Of a stretch of 64,000 nucleotides of DNA, positions 55,494 to 64,000 are shown one piece after another; position 1 is the stretch's first letter; every line of letters begins with the position of its first letter. Source of the DNA: Pseudomonas mosselii (GTDB lineage: Bacteria > Pseudomonadota > Gammaproteobacteria > Pseudomonadales > Pseudomonadaceae); NCBI RefSeq assembly GCF_003205295.1, contig NZ_QJRP01000006.1, positions 217,732 to 281,731 on the forward strand, given 5' to 3'. The notes under the pieces are model-generated. The model was not told the DNA's origin. It did not search any database and saw only the letters and a program-made list of their open reading frames with translations. A program made the position numbers and the translations under genes.

Positions 55494-56987
55494 TCAACCG
55501 ACCAACATCCGCCCGGTTTCTTCCAGGTTCTCATGCCAGCTCAAGGCTTCGCGCAGGATATGCGGGGTATGCCCGCCACGCTGGCAGGCGCGCTCGAAGT
55601 AATCGTTCAGCGCGGCGCGGTAGTCCGGGTGCACGCAGTTGTCGATGATCACCCGGGCGCGCTCGCGCGGAGCCAGGCCACGCAGGTCGGCCAGGCCCAC
55701 CTCGGTCACCAGGATGTCCACGTCGTGCTCGGTGTGGTCGACGTGGCTGACCATCGGCACCACGCTGGAAATCGCGCCGCCCTTGGCGATCGACTTGGTG
55801 ACGAAGATCGCCAGGTGCGCGTTGCGGGCGAAGTCGCCCGAGCCACCGATGCCGTTCATCATCTTCGTGCCGCAGACGTGGGTGGAGTTGACGTTGCCAT
55901 AGATGTCGAACTCCAGCGCCGTGTTGATGCCGATGATTCCCAGGCGACGCACCACTTCAGGGTGGTTGGAGATCTCCTGCGGACGCAGCACCAGCTTGTC
56001 CTTGTAGCGCTCCAGGTTGCCGAACACGTCGGCGTTGCGGCGGCTCGACAGGGTGATCGAGCTGCCCGAGGCGAAGCTCAGCTTGCCGGCGTCGATCAGG
56101 TCGAAGGTCGAGTCCTGCAGCACTTCGGAGTACATGGTCAGGTTTTCGAACGGCGACTCGATCAGGCCGCACATCACCGCGTTGGCGATGCTGCCGATGC
56201 CGGCCTGCAGTGGGCCGAGGTTGTTGCTCATGCGCCCGGCGTCCACTTCACCCTTGAGGAAGGCGATCAAATGGTCGGCGATGCCCTGGGTCTCGTGGTC
56301 GGGCGGCAGCACGGTGGACGGCGAGTCTGGCTGGTCGCTGATGACGATGCCGACGATCTTGGCCGGGTCGATCGGGATCGCGGTGCTGCCGATGCGGTCG
56401 TCGACCTTCACCAGCGGGATCGGCGTGCGGGTCGGGCGGTAGGTCGGGATGTAGATGTCGTGCAGGCCTTCGAGGTTGGCGTGGTGCGACAGGTTGATCT
56501 CGACGATGACCTGCTTGGCGAAGATCGCGAAGCTGGCCGAGTTGCCGACGGAGGTGGTCGGCACGATATGGCCTTGCTCGGTGATCGCCACCGCCTCGAT
56601 GACCGCGATGTCCGGCAGGGTGAGCTGTTTGTTGCGCAGCTGTTCGACGGTTTCCGACAGGTGCTGGTCGATGAACATCACCTTGCCGTCGTTGATGGCC
56701 TTGCGCAGGGTGCTGTCGACCTGGAACGGCATGCGGCGGGCCAGCACGCCGGCCTCGGTCAGTTGCTTGTCCAGGTCGTTGCCCAGGCTGGCGCCGGTCA
56801 TCAGGCTGATCTTCAGCGGCGACTGTTTTGCACGCTCGGCCAGTGCGTGAGGCACGGCCTTGGCTTCGCCGGCGCGGGTGAAACCGCTCATGCCGACGGT
56901 CATGCCGTCCTGGATCAGGCCAGCGGCGTCAGCCGCACTCATAACCTTGCTGTGCAGGGAGGACAAGCGGATACGATCACGGTACAT
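55494..56987 (-). CDS. Acetyl-CoA hydrolase/transferase family (succinate CoA-transferase type)
   Basis: A 497-aa enzyme of the Cat1/ScpC/AarC type that moves CoA between acyl groups such as acetate, propionate and succinate. It shows DGMTVGMSGFTRAGEAKAVP, IDQHLSETVEQL, GPLQAGIGSIANAVM, the catalytic glutamate region TMYSEVLQDSTFDLIDAG, and GIGGSGDFARNAHLAIF. Length is typical. It starts MYRDRIRLSSLHSKVMSA at 56987. Downstream is a REP pair; upstream lies the terminator of the pnt operon. Direction and preferred acyl donor cannot be told from sequence alone. Confidence 0.92.
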   Translation of the reverse strand: MYRDRIRLSSLHSKVMSAADAAGLIQDGMTVGMSGFTRAGEAKAVPHALAERAKQSPLKISLMTGASLGNDLDKQLTEAGVLARRMPFQVDSTLRKAINDGKVMFIDQHLSETVEQLRNKQLTLPDIAVIEAVAITEQGHIVPTTSVGNSASFAIFAKQVIVEINLSHHANLEGLHDIYIPTYRPTRTPIPLVKVDDRIGSTAIPIDPAKIVGIVISDQPDSPSTVLPPDHETQGIADHLIAFLKGEVDAGRMSNNLGPLQAGIGSIANAVMCGLIESPFENLTMYSEVLQDSTFDLIDAGKLSFASGSSITLSSRRNADVFGNLERYKDKLVLRPQEISNHPEVVRRLGIIGINTALEFDIYGNVNSTHVCGTKMMNGIGGSGDFARNAHLAIFVTKSIAKGGAISSVVPMVSHVDHTEHDVDILVTEVGLADLRGLAPRERARVIIDNCVHPDYRAALNDYFERACQRGGHTPHILREALSWHENLEETGRMLVG

Positions 56988-57111
56988 GGATTGTTATCTC
57001 AGGCTACTGAAGCTACTGGAAGCGCAGTCTAGAGATTTCACCCGGAACCGTCCCGCGACCATGGTCGTAGGCGAAGGCCGGAAGTAGAGCCGTTGATCTG
57101 GATCAAGCAAA

Positions 57112-57147
57112 TGAAAAGGCCCCTGGGAATATCTCCCCAGGGGCCTT
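57112..57147 (-). terminator. Terminator of the pnt operon
   Basis: A perfect 12-bp stem AAGGCCCCTGGG / CCCAGGGGCCTT with an 8-nt loop, followed on the minus strand by TTTTC. It begins 28 bp after the pntB stop. Confidence 0.85.
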
Positions 57148-57174
57148 ATGCGCTTCTATAGGGGCAATACCGGG

Positions 57175-58611
57175 TCAGTCCACGGCCTTGACCATGTCCT
57201 CGATGACTTTCTTGGCGTCACCGAACACCATCATGGTCTTGTCCAGGTAGAACAGTTCATTGTCCAGGCCTGCGTAGCCGCTCGCCATGGAGCGCTTGTT
57301 GACGATGATGGTCTTGGCCTTGAAGGCTTCGAGGATCGGCATGCCGGCAATCGGCGACTTCGGATCGTTCTTCGCCGCCGGGTTGACCACGTCGTTGGCG
57401 CCCAGCACCAGCACCACGTCGGCCTGGCCGAACTCGGCGTTGATGTCCTCCATCTCGAACACCTGGTCGTAGGGCACCTCGGCCTCGGCCAGCAGCACGT
57501 TCATGTGCCCGGGCATGCGCCCCGCCACCGGGTGGATCGCGTACTTCACGGTCACCCCATTGTGGGTCAGCTTCTCGGTCAGCTCCTTGAGCGCGTGCTG
57601 GGCGCGGGCTACCGCCAGGCCGTAGCCTGGGACGATGATCACGCTGTCGGCGTTGCTCAGCAGGAAGGTGGCGTCGTCGGCCGAGCCGGACTTCACCGGG
57701 CGCTGCTCCTTCGAGCCCTGCGCCGCGCCGACATCGGTGTCGCCGCCGAAGCCGCCGAGGATGACGTTGAAGAACGAACGGTTCATCGCCTTGCACATGA
57801 TGTACGAAAGGATCGCACCACTTGAGCCGACCAAGGAGCCGGCGATGATCAGCATCGAGTTGTTCAGCGAGAAGCCGATACCCGCCGCCGCCCAGCCCGA
57901 GTAGCTGTTGAGCATCGACACCACCACCGGCATGTCGGCGCCGCCGATCGGGATGATGATCAACACGCCCATGACGAAGGCCAGGGCCAGCATCAGGGTG
58001 AAGGCGCTGTAGTGGCCGGTGAAGGTGAACAGCAGCCCCAGGGCGATGGTCGCCAGGCCCAGGATCAGGTTCAGCTTGTGCTGGCCGGCGAACTGTACCG
58101 GTGCGCCCTGGAACAGGCGGAACTTGTACTTGCCCGACAGCTTGCCGAAGGCGATCACCGAGCCCGAGAAGGTGACGGCACCGATGGCCGCGCCAAGGAA
58201 CAGCTCCAGGCGGTTGCCGGTGGGGATCGGGTCGCTGATGCTGGCGACGATGCCCAGCGATTGCGGCTCGAGCACGGCGGCGATGGCGATGAATACCGCC
58301 GCCAGGCCGATCATGCTGTGCATGAAGGCGACCAGCTCAGGCATCTTGGTCATCTCGACGCGTTTGGCCATGATCGAGCCGGCGCTGCCGCCGACCAGCA
58401 GGCCGACGATCACGTAGCCGATGCCCGCAGTCGCCAGCTCCGCGCCAAGCTTGTAGATCAGGCCGACCGTGGTGAGGATCGCGATGCCCATGCCGATCAT
58501 GCCGAACAGGTTGCCGCGACGCGAGGTGGTCGGGTGCGAGAGACCCTTGAGTGCCTGGATGAAGCAGACCGAGGCGACCAGGTACAGAAGCGTTACCAGA
58601 TTCATGCTCAT
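57175..58611 (-). CDS. pntB: NAD(P) transhydrogenase subunit beta
   Basis: PntB carries most of the membrane channel and the NADP-binding domain of the proton-translocating transhydrogenase, which makes NADPH from NADH. The 478-aa protein has about nine membrane segments (MNLVTLLYLVASVCFIQAL onwards), GGADMPVVVSMLNSYSGWAAA, and the NADP domain with VPGYGLAVARAQHALKEL and IHPVAGRMPGHMNVLLAEA. ATG 58611 starts 2 bp after the stop of the preceding gene. Third gene of pntAA-AB-B. Confidence 0.97.
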   Translation of the reverse strand: MSMNLVTLLYLVASVCFIQALKGLSHPTTSRRGNLFGMIGMGIAILTTVGLIYKLGAELATAGIGYVIVGLLVGGSAGSIMAKRVEMTKMPELVAFMHSMIGLAAVFIAIAAVLEPQSLGIVASISDPIPTGNRLELFLGAAIGAVTFSGSVIAFGKLSGKYKFRLFQGAPVQFAGQHKLNLILGLATIALGLLFTFTGHYSAFTLMLALAFVMGVLIIIPIGGADMPVVVSMLNSYSGWAAAGIGFSLNNSMLIIAGSLVGSSGAILSYIMCKAMNRSFFNVILGGFGGDTDVGAAQGSKEQRPVKSGSADDATFLLSNADSVIIVPGYGLAVARAQHALKELTEKLTHNGVTVKYAIHPVAGRMPGHMNVLLAEAEVPYDQVFEMEDINAEFGQADVVLVLGANDVVNPAAKNDPKSPIAGMPILEAFKAKTIIVNKRSMASGYAGLDNELFYLDKTMMVFGDAKKVIEDMVKAVD

Positions 58612-58613
58612 GC

Positions 58614-58928
58614 TTACTTCTGCCCCTCGTTCTTGGTTTTCTTCTTGAACATTTCCAGCATGCGGCGGGTGACCAGGAAGCCACCGAACACGTTGACCGC
58701 GGCCAGCGCCACGGCCAGGGTGCCCATGACCTTGCCGGCCGGGGTGACGGTCAGCGCCGCGGCCAGCATGGCACCGACGATGACGATCGCGGAAATGGCG
58801 TTGGTGACCGCCATCAGCGGCGTGTGCAGGGCCGGGGTGACGTTCCACACCACGTGGTAGCCCACGTAGATGGCCAGCACGAAGATGATCAGGTTGTAGA
58901 TGCCGTGGGAAATCAGCATGTCTTCCAT
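58614..58928 (-). CDS. pntAB: NAD(P) transhydrogenase subunit alpha, membrane part
   Basis: A 104-aa protein with about three membrane helices ([61 protein letters not shown]). It corresponds to the C-terminal membrane segment of E. coli PntA; in pseudomonads the alpha subunit is split into two genes. ATG 58928 follows GGAG and gives MEDMLISHG. It sits 11 bp after pntAA and 2 bp before pntB, so the three are one operon. Confidence 0.95.
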   Translation of the reverse strand: MEDMLISHGIYNLIIFVLAIYVGYHVVWNVTPALHTPLMAVTNAISAIVIVGAMLAAALTVTPAGKVMGTLAVALAAVNVFGGFLVTRRMLEMFKKKTKNEGQK

Positions 58929-58939
58929 TGTCGTGCTCC

Positions 58940-60061
58940 TCAGCCGTTCTTGCGCACGACCTGGCCGTCGCGGCACATCAGGCACGCGGCGACGATGTCG
59001 TCTTCGAGGTTGATGACCAGGTTGCCGTCCTTGTCGAACAGCAGCTTCATGAAGTCCAGCAGGTTGCGCGCGTACAGCGCCGAGGCATCGGCGCCGACCT
59101 GGGCCGGCAGGTTGGTCGGGCCGACGATGGTCACGCCGTTGTGCATCACGACCTGATCGGCCACGGTCAGCGGGCAGTTGCCGCCCTGGGCCGCAGCGAG
59201 GTCGATGACCACCGAGCCGGGTTTCATCTGCGCCACGGTTTCGGCGCTGAGCAGGGTCGGCGCCTTGCGCCCGGGAATCAGCGCGGTGGTGATGACGATG
59301 TCGGCCTGCCTGGCGCGCTCGTGCACGGCCTGGGCCTGACGCTGCATCCAGCTGGCCGGCATCGGCCGGGCATAGCCGCCGACGCCTTCGGCGCACTCGC
59401 GCTCCTCGTCGGTCTCGTAGGGCACGTCGATGAACTTGGCGCCGAGGGACTCGATCTGCTCCTTCACCGCCGGGCGCACGTCCGACGCTTCGATCACCGC
59501 GCCCAGGCGCTTGGCCGTGGCGATGGCCTGCAGGCCGGCGACGCCGGCGCCGAGGATCAGCACGCGGGCGGCTTTCACCGTGCCTGCGGCGGTCATCAGC
59601 ATGGGCATGAAGCGCGGATAGTGGTGAGCCGCCAGCAGCACGGCCTTGTATCCGGCGATGTTGGCCTGGGAAGACAGCACGTCGAGGCTCTGGGCCCGCG
59701 AGGTGCGTGGCGCGGCTTCCAGGGCGAAGGCGGTGATGCCGCGTTCGGCCATCTTGCCGATCAGTTCGTTATTGAAGGGGTTGAGCATGCCCGCCAACAG
59801 GCTGCCGCTGTTGATCAGCGTCAGTTCCTGGTCATCGGGCGCGACCACCTTGAGTACCAGCTGCGCGCCGAAGGCATCGGCGGCCTCGCCCAGGGCTGCG
59901 CCCACTGCCTCATAGGCACTGTCCGGAATGCTGGCTTTGAGCCCTGCCCCCCGTTGCACGGTGACCTGATGGCCCTGGCCAACCAGTTTCTTGATGGTTT
60001 CCGGGGTCGCGGCGACCCTTGTCTCACCCGTCTGCGTCTCGAGAGGAACACCAATGTGCAC
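58940..60061 (-). CDS. pntAA: NAD(P) transhydrogenase subunit alpha, NAD-binding part
   Basis: A 373-aa soluble protein that binds NAD(H) in the split-alpha transhydrogenase. It has [21 protein letters not shown], the dinucleotide motif [21 protein letters not shown] (about 165-185, with GAGVAG), [17 protein letters not shown], and [15 protein letters not shown]. The start is GTG 60061, giving [13 protein letters not shown], with AGGAG about 10 nt upstream; the frame continues open upstream without homology. First gene of the pnt operon; 441 bp of non-coding DNA precede it. Confidence 0.95.
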   Translation of the reverse strand: MHIGVPLETQTGETRVAATPETIKKLVGQGHQVTVQRGAGLKASIPDSAYEAVGAALGEAADAFGAQLVLKVVAPDDQELTLINSGSLLAGMLNPFNNELIGKMAERGITAFALEAAPRTSRAQSLDVLSSQANIAGYKAVLLAAHHYPRFMPMLMTAAGTVKAARVLILGAGVAGLQAIATAKRLGAVIEASDVRPAVKEQIESLGAKFIDVPYETDEERECAEGVGGYARPMPASWMQRQAQAVHERARQADIVITTALIPGRKAPTLLSAETVAQMKPGSVVIDLAAAQGGNCPLTVADQVVMHNGVTIVGPTNLPAQVGADASALYARNLLDFMKLLFDKDGNLVINLEDDIVAACLMCRDGQVVRKNG

Positions 60062-60502
60062 GACTATGTCTCCTGCGGTGACCTTTATTGTCTTTATGGG
60101 AACCAGCGCACTTCGGGTGGTGCGGCTGGGCGGCCGTAGAGCACGACACCGCCTGGTTCGAGGCGGGAGAGGCATTTTGCAGACGAACCCAGGGGCCTTC
60201 AACAGGTTCTGAAGCGAAACGAACTTAAAACTACAAGTCACCCTGTGACCGTATGTCGCAACGATTCCGAGCCAGACCGTCAAACACGCGCTATTCGCAG
60301 CTTAGGGGAAAAAATGAAAAAATTTTGGCTGATTTCGTTCGCGGCTCTGTGAATGTCGCCAAATAAGCTGCAAACCCGCGCAGCTACTAGGGTTGCTGCG
60401 TTTTTTCGTGGGAGCGGAACAGATTACGGATTTGCGACAAATCAATATATCTGTAGGCGTTAAAAATAATTGACTACGAAGTCAGCTTCTTCGTTTTCAG
60501 TT
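60062..60502. other. Intergenic region between pntAA and gcdR
   Basis: No protein-coding gene of normal size. It contains the pnt promoter region, a well-placed 12-codon reading frame with a good Shine-Dalgarno (60314-60352, plus strand), and a weak hairpin near the end of gcdR. The middle part (60290-60480) is notably AT-rich for this genome. Confidence 0.55.
60461..60494 (-). terminator. Weak terminator candidate after gcdR
   Basis: ACGAAG / CTTCGT (6-bp stem, 7-nt loop), followed on the minus strand by AGTCAATTATTTTTA. It begins 8 bp after the gcdR stop. Confidence 0.4.
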
Positions 60503-61402
60503 TCAGCCGGCGGCGGTGTACTGCTGCGCCTGCGCCACCAGCCAGTCACGAAACGCCCGCAGTGAAGCGGATTCCACCTTTCGCTCGGGAATCATCAGAT
60601 GGTAGGCCTTGTCGCTGGATAGGGCATGCCTGTTAGCGACTACCAATCGACCTTCCTGCAACTCGCGCTGGATCAGGAACGGCGGGATCAGCGCGATGCC
60701 CATGTCGTGCATGGTGGCCTGGGCCAGCATCGAGAACAGTTCGTAGCGCGGGCCGGTCATGTCGCGCTCGACGCTCATGCCCAGGCCGTCGAACCACTGC
60801 CGCCAGGCATAGGGGCGCGTGGTCTGCTGCAGCAGGGGCAGCTCGGCGATGCGCCGGGCGTCGAGGCTGGCTTGCCCTTCCAGTAGCGCAGGACTGCACA
60901 CCGGCATGGGGTTCTCGCCCATCAACCGGTGGGACTGGGTACCGGACCAGTCGGCATCGCCGAAGTAGATGGCGGCGTCGAAGGGGGTGTCGGCGAACAG
61001 GAAGGGGCGGGTGCGGTTGGTCAGGTTGACCGTGACTTCCGGATGGCGCTGCTGGAAGTCCTTCAGGCGCGGCAGTAGCCATTGGGTGCCGAAGGTCGGC
61101 ACCACCGCCAGTTCGATCACGTTGGCGCCTTGCTGGCGCATCACCGAAAGCGTGTCGCGTTCCACCGCATCCAGCTGCGCGGCCACCTGGCGGCTATAGG
61201 ACAGCCCCGCTTCAGTGAGTTTCACGCCCCGGCGCGAGCGGCGGAACAGTTCGACATTGAGAAAGCTCTCTAGGCCACCGATCTGCCGACAGACGGCACC
61301 CTGGGTCAGGGCCAGCTCCTGGGCGGCCTTGGTGAAGCTCTCGTGACGCGCGGCCGCCTCGAAGCAGACCAGGGCGGTGGTGCTGGGGATCTTGCGGCGC
61401 AT
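60503..61402 (-). CDS. gcdR: LysR-type regulator of glutarate catabolism GcdR
   Basis: A 299-aa LysR-type protein of the GcvA-like subgroup. The HTH is LVCFEAAARHESFTKAAQELALTQGAVCRQ, here quoted as two overlapping pieces FEAAARHESFTKAAQELALT and TQGAVCRQIGGLE. The effector domain shows VVPTFGTQWLLPRLKDFQ and MPVCSPALLEGQ. It is divergent from gcdH across 163 bp, so activation of gcdHG by glutarate or a related acid is inferred, in line with what is known in P. putida. ATG 61402 follows TGAGGA by 8 nt; nearby upstream starts are weaker. Confidence 0.92.
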   Translation of the reverse strand: MRRKIPSTTALVCFEAAARHESFTKAAQELALTQGAVCRQIGGLESFLNVELFRRSRRGVKLTEAGLSYSRQVAAQLDAVERDTLSVMRQQGANVIELAVVPTFGTQWLLPRLKDFQQRHPEVTVNLTNRTRPFLFADTPFDAAIYFGDADWSGTQSHRLMGENPMPVCSPALLEGQASLDARRIAELPLLQQTTRPYAWRQWFDGLGMSVERDMTGPRYELFSMLAQATMHDMGIALIPPFLIQRELQEGRLVVANRHALSSDKAYHLMIPERKVESASLRAFRDWLVAQAQQYTAAG

Positions 61403-61565
61403 GTACGTCATCCTCACTTGTATGGCGCTGAACAGGGTATTTCTATGATCTTGAAGTGAGAAAATATCACTAAACCGTGCGCAATCCTCGTTTGTCCCGC
61501 GGGCCGATCAGGCCTAGGATCAATCCAGCACAACAATTCGTTCCCATCTTTCGAGGAATCCGCAC

Positions 61566-62747
61566 ATGGCTGGCAAGGCAAGCTTCAACTGGATCGACCC
61601 GCTGCTGCTGGATCAGCAGCTCACTGAAGAAGAGCGCATGGTTCGCGACAGCGCCTATCAGTTCGCCCAGGACAAGCTGGCACCGCGTGTGCTGGAGGCG
61701 TTCCGCCACGAGCAGACGGACCCGGCGATCTTCCGCGAGATGGGAGAGGTCGGCCTGCTCGGCGCGACCATCCCCGAACAGTACGGCGGCAGCGGCCTGA
61801 ACTACGTGTGCTACGGCCTGATCGCCCGCGAGGTGGAACGCATCGACTCCGGCTACCGCTCGATGATGAGCGTGCAGTCGTCGCTGGTGATGGTGCCGAT
61901 CAACGAGTTCGGTACCGAGGCGCAGAAACAGAAGTACCTGCCGAAGCTGGCCAGTGGCGAGTGGATCGGCTGTTTCGGCCTGACCGAGCCCAACCATGGT
62001 TCCGACCCGGGCTCGATGATCACCCGTGCCCGCAAGGTCGACGGCGGTTATCGCCTGACCGGCAGCAAGATGTGGATCACCAACAGCCCGATCGCCGATG
62101 TGTTCGTGGTCTGGGCCAAGGACGATGCCGGCGATATCCGCGGCTTCGTGCTGGAGAAAGGCTGGGATGGCCTCAGTGCGCCGACCATCCATGGCAAGGT
62201 CGGCCTGCGCGCCTCGATCACCGGTGAGATCGTCATGGACAACGTGTTCGTGCCGGAAGAGAACATCTTCCCGGACGTGCGTGGCCTCAAAGGCCCGTTC
62301 ACCTGCCTGAACTCGGCCCGTTATGGCATCTCCTGGGGCGCCCTGGGCGCCGCCGAGGCCTGCTGGCACACCGCGCGTCAGTACACCCTGGACCGCCAGC
62401 AGTTCGGCCGCCCGCTGGCTGCCAACCAGCTGATCCAGAAGAAGCTGGCCGACATGCAGACCGAGATCACCCTGGCCCTGCAAGGCTGCCTGCGCCTGGG
62501 CCGGATGAAGGACGAAGGCACCGCAGCGGTCGAGATCACCTCGATCATGAAGCGCAACTCCTGCGGCAAGGCCCTTGATATCGCCCGTCTGGCCCGCGAC
62601 ATGCTGGGCGGCAATGGCATCTCCGACGAGTTCGGCGTGGCCCGCCACCTGGTCAACCTCGAGGTGGTCAACACCTACGAAGGGACCCATGACGTGCATG
62701 CGCTGATCCTGGGGCGCGCGCAGACCGGCATCCAGGCATTCTATTAA
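61566..62747 (+). CDS. gcdH: Glutaryl-CoA dehydrogenase
   Basis: GcdH oxidises and decarboxylates glutaryl-CoA to crotonyl-CoA in lysine and glutarate breakdown. The 393-aa flavoprotein begins [20 protein letters not shown], typical of the enzyme. It shows [21 protein letters not shown] (FAD and substrate site), [36 protein letters not shown], and the catalytic glutamate in [15 protein letters not shown] near residue 370. The CoA transferase gene follows after 15 bp, completing a two-step glutarate route to crotonyl-CoA. Confidence 0.97.
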   Translation: MAGKASFNWIDPLLLDQQLTEEERMVRDSAYQFAQDKLAPRVLEAFRHEQTDPAIFREMGEVGLLGATIPEQYGGSGLNYVCYGLIAREVERIDSGYRSMMSVQSSLVMVPINEFGTEAQKQKYLPKLASGEWIGCFGLTEPNHGSDPGSMITRARKVDGGYRLTGSKMWITNSPIADVFVVWAKDDAGDIRGFVLEKGWDGLSAPTIHGKVGLRASITGEIVMDNVFVPEENIFPDVRGLKGPFTCLNSARYGISWGALGAAEACWHTARQYTLDRQQFGRPLAANQLIQKKLADMQTEITLALQGCLRLGRMKDEGTAAVEITSIMKRNSCGKALDIARLARDMLGGNGISDEFGVARHLVNLEVVNTYEGTHDVHALILGRAQTGIQAFY

Positions 62748-62762
62748 TAGAGGAGCCAGGCC

Positions 62763-63983
62763 ATGGGCGCGCTTTCCCATCTGCGGGTGCTGGATCTTTC
62801 CCGGGTATTGGCCGGCCCCTGGTCCGGCCAGATCCTCGCCGACCTTGGCGCCGATGTGATCAAGGTCGAACGTCCGGGGGCGGGTGACGACACGCGGTCC
62901 TGGGGGCCGCCTTTCCTGCGTGACGCCCAAGGCGAGAACACCAGTGAGGCGGCCTACTACCTGTCGGCCAACCGCAACAAGCGCTCGGTGACCATCGACT
63001 TCACCCAGCCGGAGGGTCAGCGCCTGGTGCGTGAGCTGGCGGCGAAGTCGGATATCGTCATCGAGAACTTCAAGGTAGGCGGGCTGGCGGCCTATGGGCT
63101 GGACTATCAAAGCCTGAAGGCGGTCAATCCCAAACTCATCTACTGCTCGATCACCGGCTTCGGCCAGACCGGGCCGTATGCCAAGCGTGCCGGCTACGAC
63201 TTCATGATCCAGGGGCTGGGCGGGCTGATGAGCCTGACCGGCCGTCCGGAGGGGGAAGAGGGCGCCGGGCCGATGAAGGTGGGGGTGGCGCTGACCGATA
63301 TCCTTACCGGGCTGTATTCCACCGTGGCGATCCTGGCGGCCCTCGCGCACCGTGACCAGGCTGGGGTCGGCCAGCACATCGACATGGCCCTGCTGGATGT
63401 ACAGGTGGCCTGCCTGGCCAACCAGGCAATGAACTATCTCACCACCGGCACGCCACCGCGCAGGCTGGGCAATGCGCACCCGAATATCGTGCCTTACCAG
63501 GACTTCCCGACGGCGGATGGCGACTTCATTCTTACCGTGGGCAATGACGGGCAGTTCCGCAAGTTCGCGGAAGTGGCCGGTCAGGCGCAGTGGGCGGATG
63601 ATCCGCGGTTCTCTACTAATAAGCAGCGAGTGGCCAACCGCGCGGAGCTGATCCCGCTGATTCGTCAGGCGACGGTATTCAAGACCACGGCGCAGTGGGT
63701 GAGCGAGCTGGAGAAGGCGGGAGTGCCGTGCGGGCCTATCAACGACCTGGCGCAGATGTTCCAGGATCCGCAGGTGCTTGCCCGCGGGCTGGCGGTGAAT
63801 GTCCCTCATCCGCTGGCGGGCAGTGTGCCGCAGGTGGCAAGTCCGATCCGCCTGTCGGAGACGCCGGTGGAGTATCGCAGCGCGCCGCCGTTGTTGGGGG
63901 AGCATACCGAGGCGGTGCTGGGGGATGTGTTGGGGTTGGATGACGAGGCGGTTCAGCGGTTGCGAGGGGCGGGGGTGCTCTGA
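62763..63983 (+). CDS. gcdG: Class III CoA-transferase for glutarate (CaiB/BaiF family)
   Basis: A 406-aa family III CoA-transferase. It starts MGALSHLRVLDLSRVLAGPW, then LADLGADVIKVERPGAGDDTR, ENFKVGGLAAYGLDYQSL, YCSITGFGQTGPYAKRAGYD, and VGVALTDILTGLYSTVAIL, which contains the catalytic aspartate (about residue 179). It probably activates glutarate to glutaryl-CoA with succinyl-CoA as donor, feeding GcdH encoded 15 bp upstream. Full length, and the last gene in the window. Confidence 0.94.
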   Translation: MGALSHLRVLDLSRVLAGPWSGQILADLGADVIKVERPGAGDDTRSWGPPFLRDAQGENTSEAAYYLSANRNKRSVTIDFTQPEGQRLVRELAAKSDIVIENFKVGGLAAYGLDYQSLKAVNPKLIYCSITGFGQTGPYAKRAGYDFMIQGLGGLMSLTGRPEGEEGAGPMKVGVALTDILTGLYSTVAILAALAHRDQAGVGQHIDMALLDVQVACLANQAMNYLTTGTPPRRLGNAHPNIVPYQDFPTADGDFILTVGNDGQFRKFAEVAGQAQWADDPRFSTNKQRVANRAELIPLIRQATVFKTTAQWVSELEKAGVPCGPINDLAQMFQDPQVLARGLAVNVPHPLAGSVPQVASPIRLSETPVEYRSAPPLLGEHTEAVLGDVLGLDDEAVQRLRGAGVL

Positions 63984-64000
63984 GGTTACCTATATAGAGA

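Noticed and set aside
61470..63905. An 811-codon open frame on the minus strand opposite gcdH and gcdG
   Set aside because: Same antisense pattern; both genes on the plus strand carry complete catalytic motifs.

Overview
The window looks like chromosomal core DNA of a fluorescent pseudomonad of the Pseudomonas putida group. The evidence is a high G+C content with strong codon bias, gene neighbourhoods that I recall from P. putida and P. aeruginosa (ubiC-rubredoxin, hupP, recG-oxyR, exbB-exbD-tonB, spoT-rpoZ-gmk-yicC-rph-crc-pyrE, argB-algC-dut-coaBC-radC-rpmBG, dadR-dadA-dadX, pauR-cytochrome c5, xpt-rep, pnt, gcd), and many copies of the P. putida type REP sequence (GCGGGTAAACCCGCTCCCAC and relatives) between genes. 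No tRNA, rRNA, CRISPR array, prophage or insertion sequence was seen.

Layout. 1-2.6 kb: partial ubiC, then rubredoxin and its reductase, then the HU protein HupP. 2.6-7.7 kb: an SCP2-like small protein, a YbaK-HDOD fusion, recG and oxyR. 7.8-9.9 kb: the TonB-ExbD-ExbB energy transducer. 10-14.8 kb: an SDR epimerase-like protein, a lipoprotein, ridA, spoT and rpoZ. 15-20 kb: a polyamine cluster (LysR regulator, glutamine synthetase-like ligase, class I amidotransferase-type hydrolase, APC permease). 20-24.4 kb: gmk, yicC, rph, crc, pyrE and a zinc-ribbon protein. 24.4-26.2 kb: an operon of three lipoproteins (CsgG-like, DUF4810-like, DUF799-like). 26.4-33 kb: argB, algC, dut, coaBC, radC and an orphan peptide-binding protein. 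33-46.6 kb: rpmB-rpmG, then amine and amino-acid catabolism (cupin, kauB-like dehydrogenase, MFS, phospholipase D family lipoprotein, MocR regulator, DUF1127, FAD oxidase, dadR-dadA-dadX, PauR-like regulator). 46.7-55.4 kb: cytochrome c5, a foreign-looking Rhs-core gene with an ADP-ribosyltransferase-like tail, a CoA hydrolase/transferase, xpt, rep and a GGDEF/EAL protein. 55.5-64 kb: a second CoA transferase, pntAA-AB-B, and the glutarate genes gcdR-gcdH-gcdG.

Most of this is conserved housekeeping and catabolic machinery. Several scattered loci together cover polyamine use: the gamma-glutamylation enzymes at 16-20 kb, the kauB-like aldehyde dehydrogenase at 34 kb, the PuuB/PauB-like oxidase at 41 kb and the PauR-like repressor at 46 kb.

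The least explained parts are four. The first is the low-G+C Rhs/ART-like gene at 47.4-48.5 kb, which follows a G10 tract and has no visible immunity gene. The second is a 159-bp inverted-repeat element between xpt and rep. The third is the three-lipoprotein operon. The fourth is an apparent gene-order junction inside a REP pair at 55.4 kb, which fits an inversion about the replication origin relative to P. putida KT2440 as I remember it. Candidate OxyR, Fur and leader-RNA signals are given with modest confidence.
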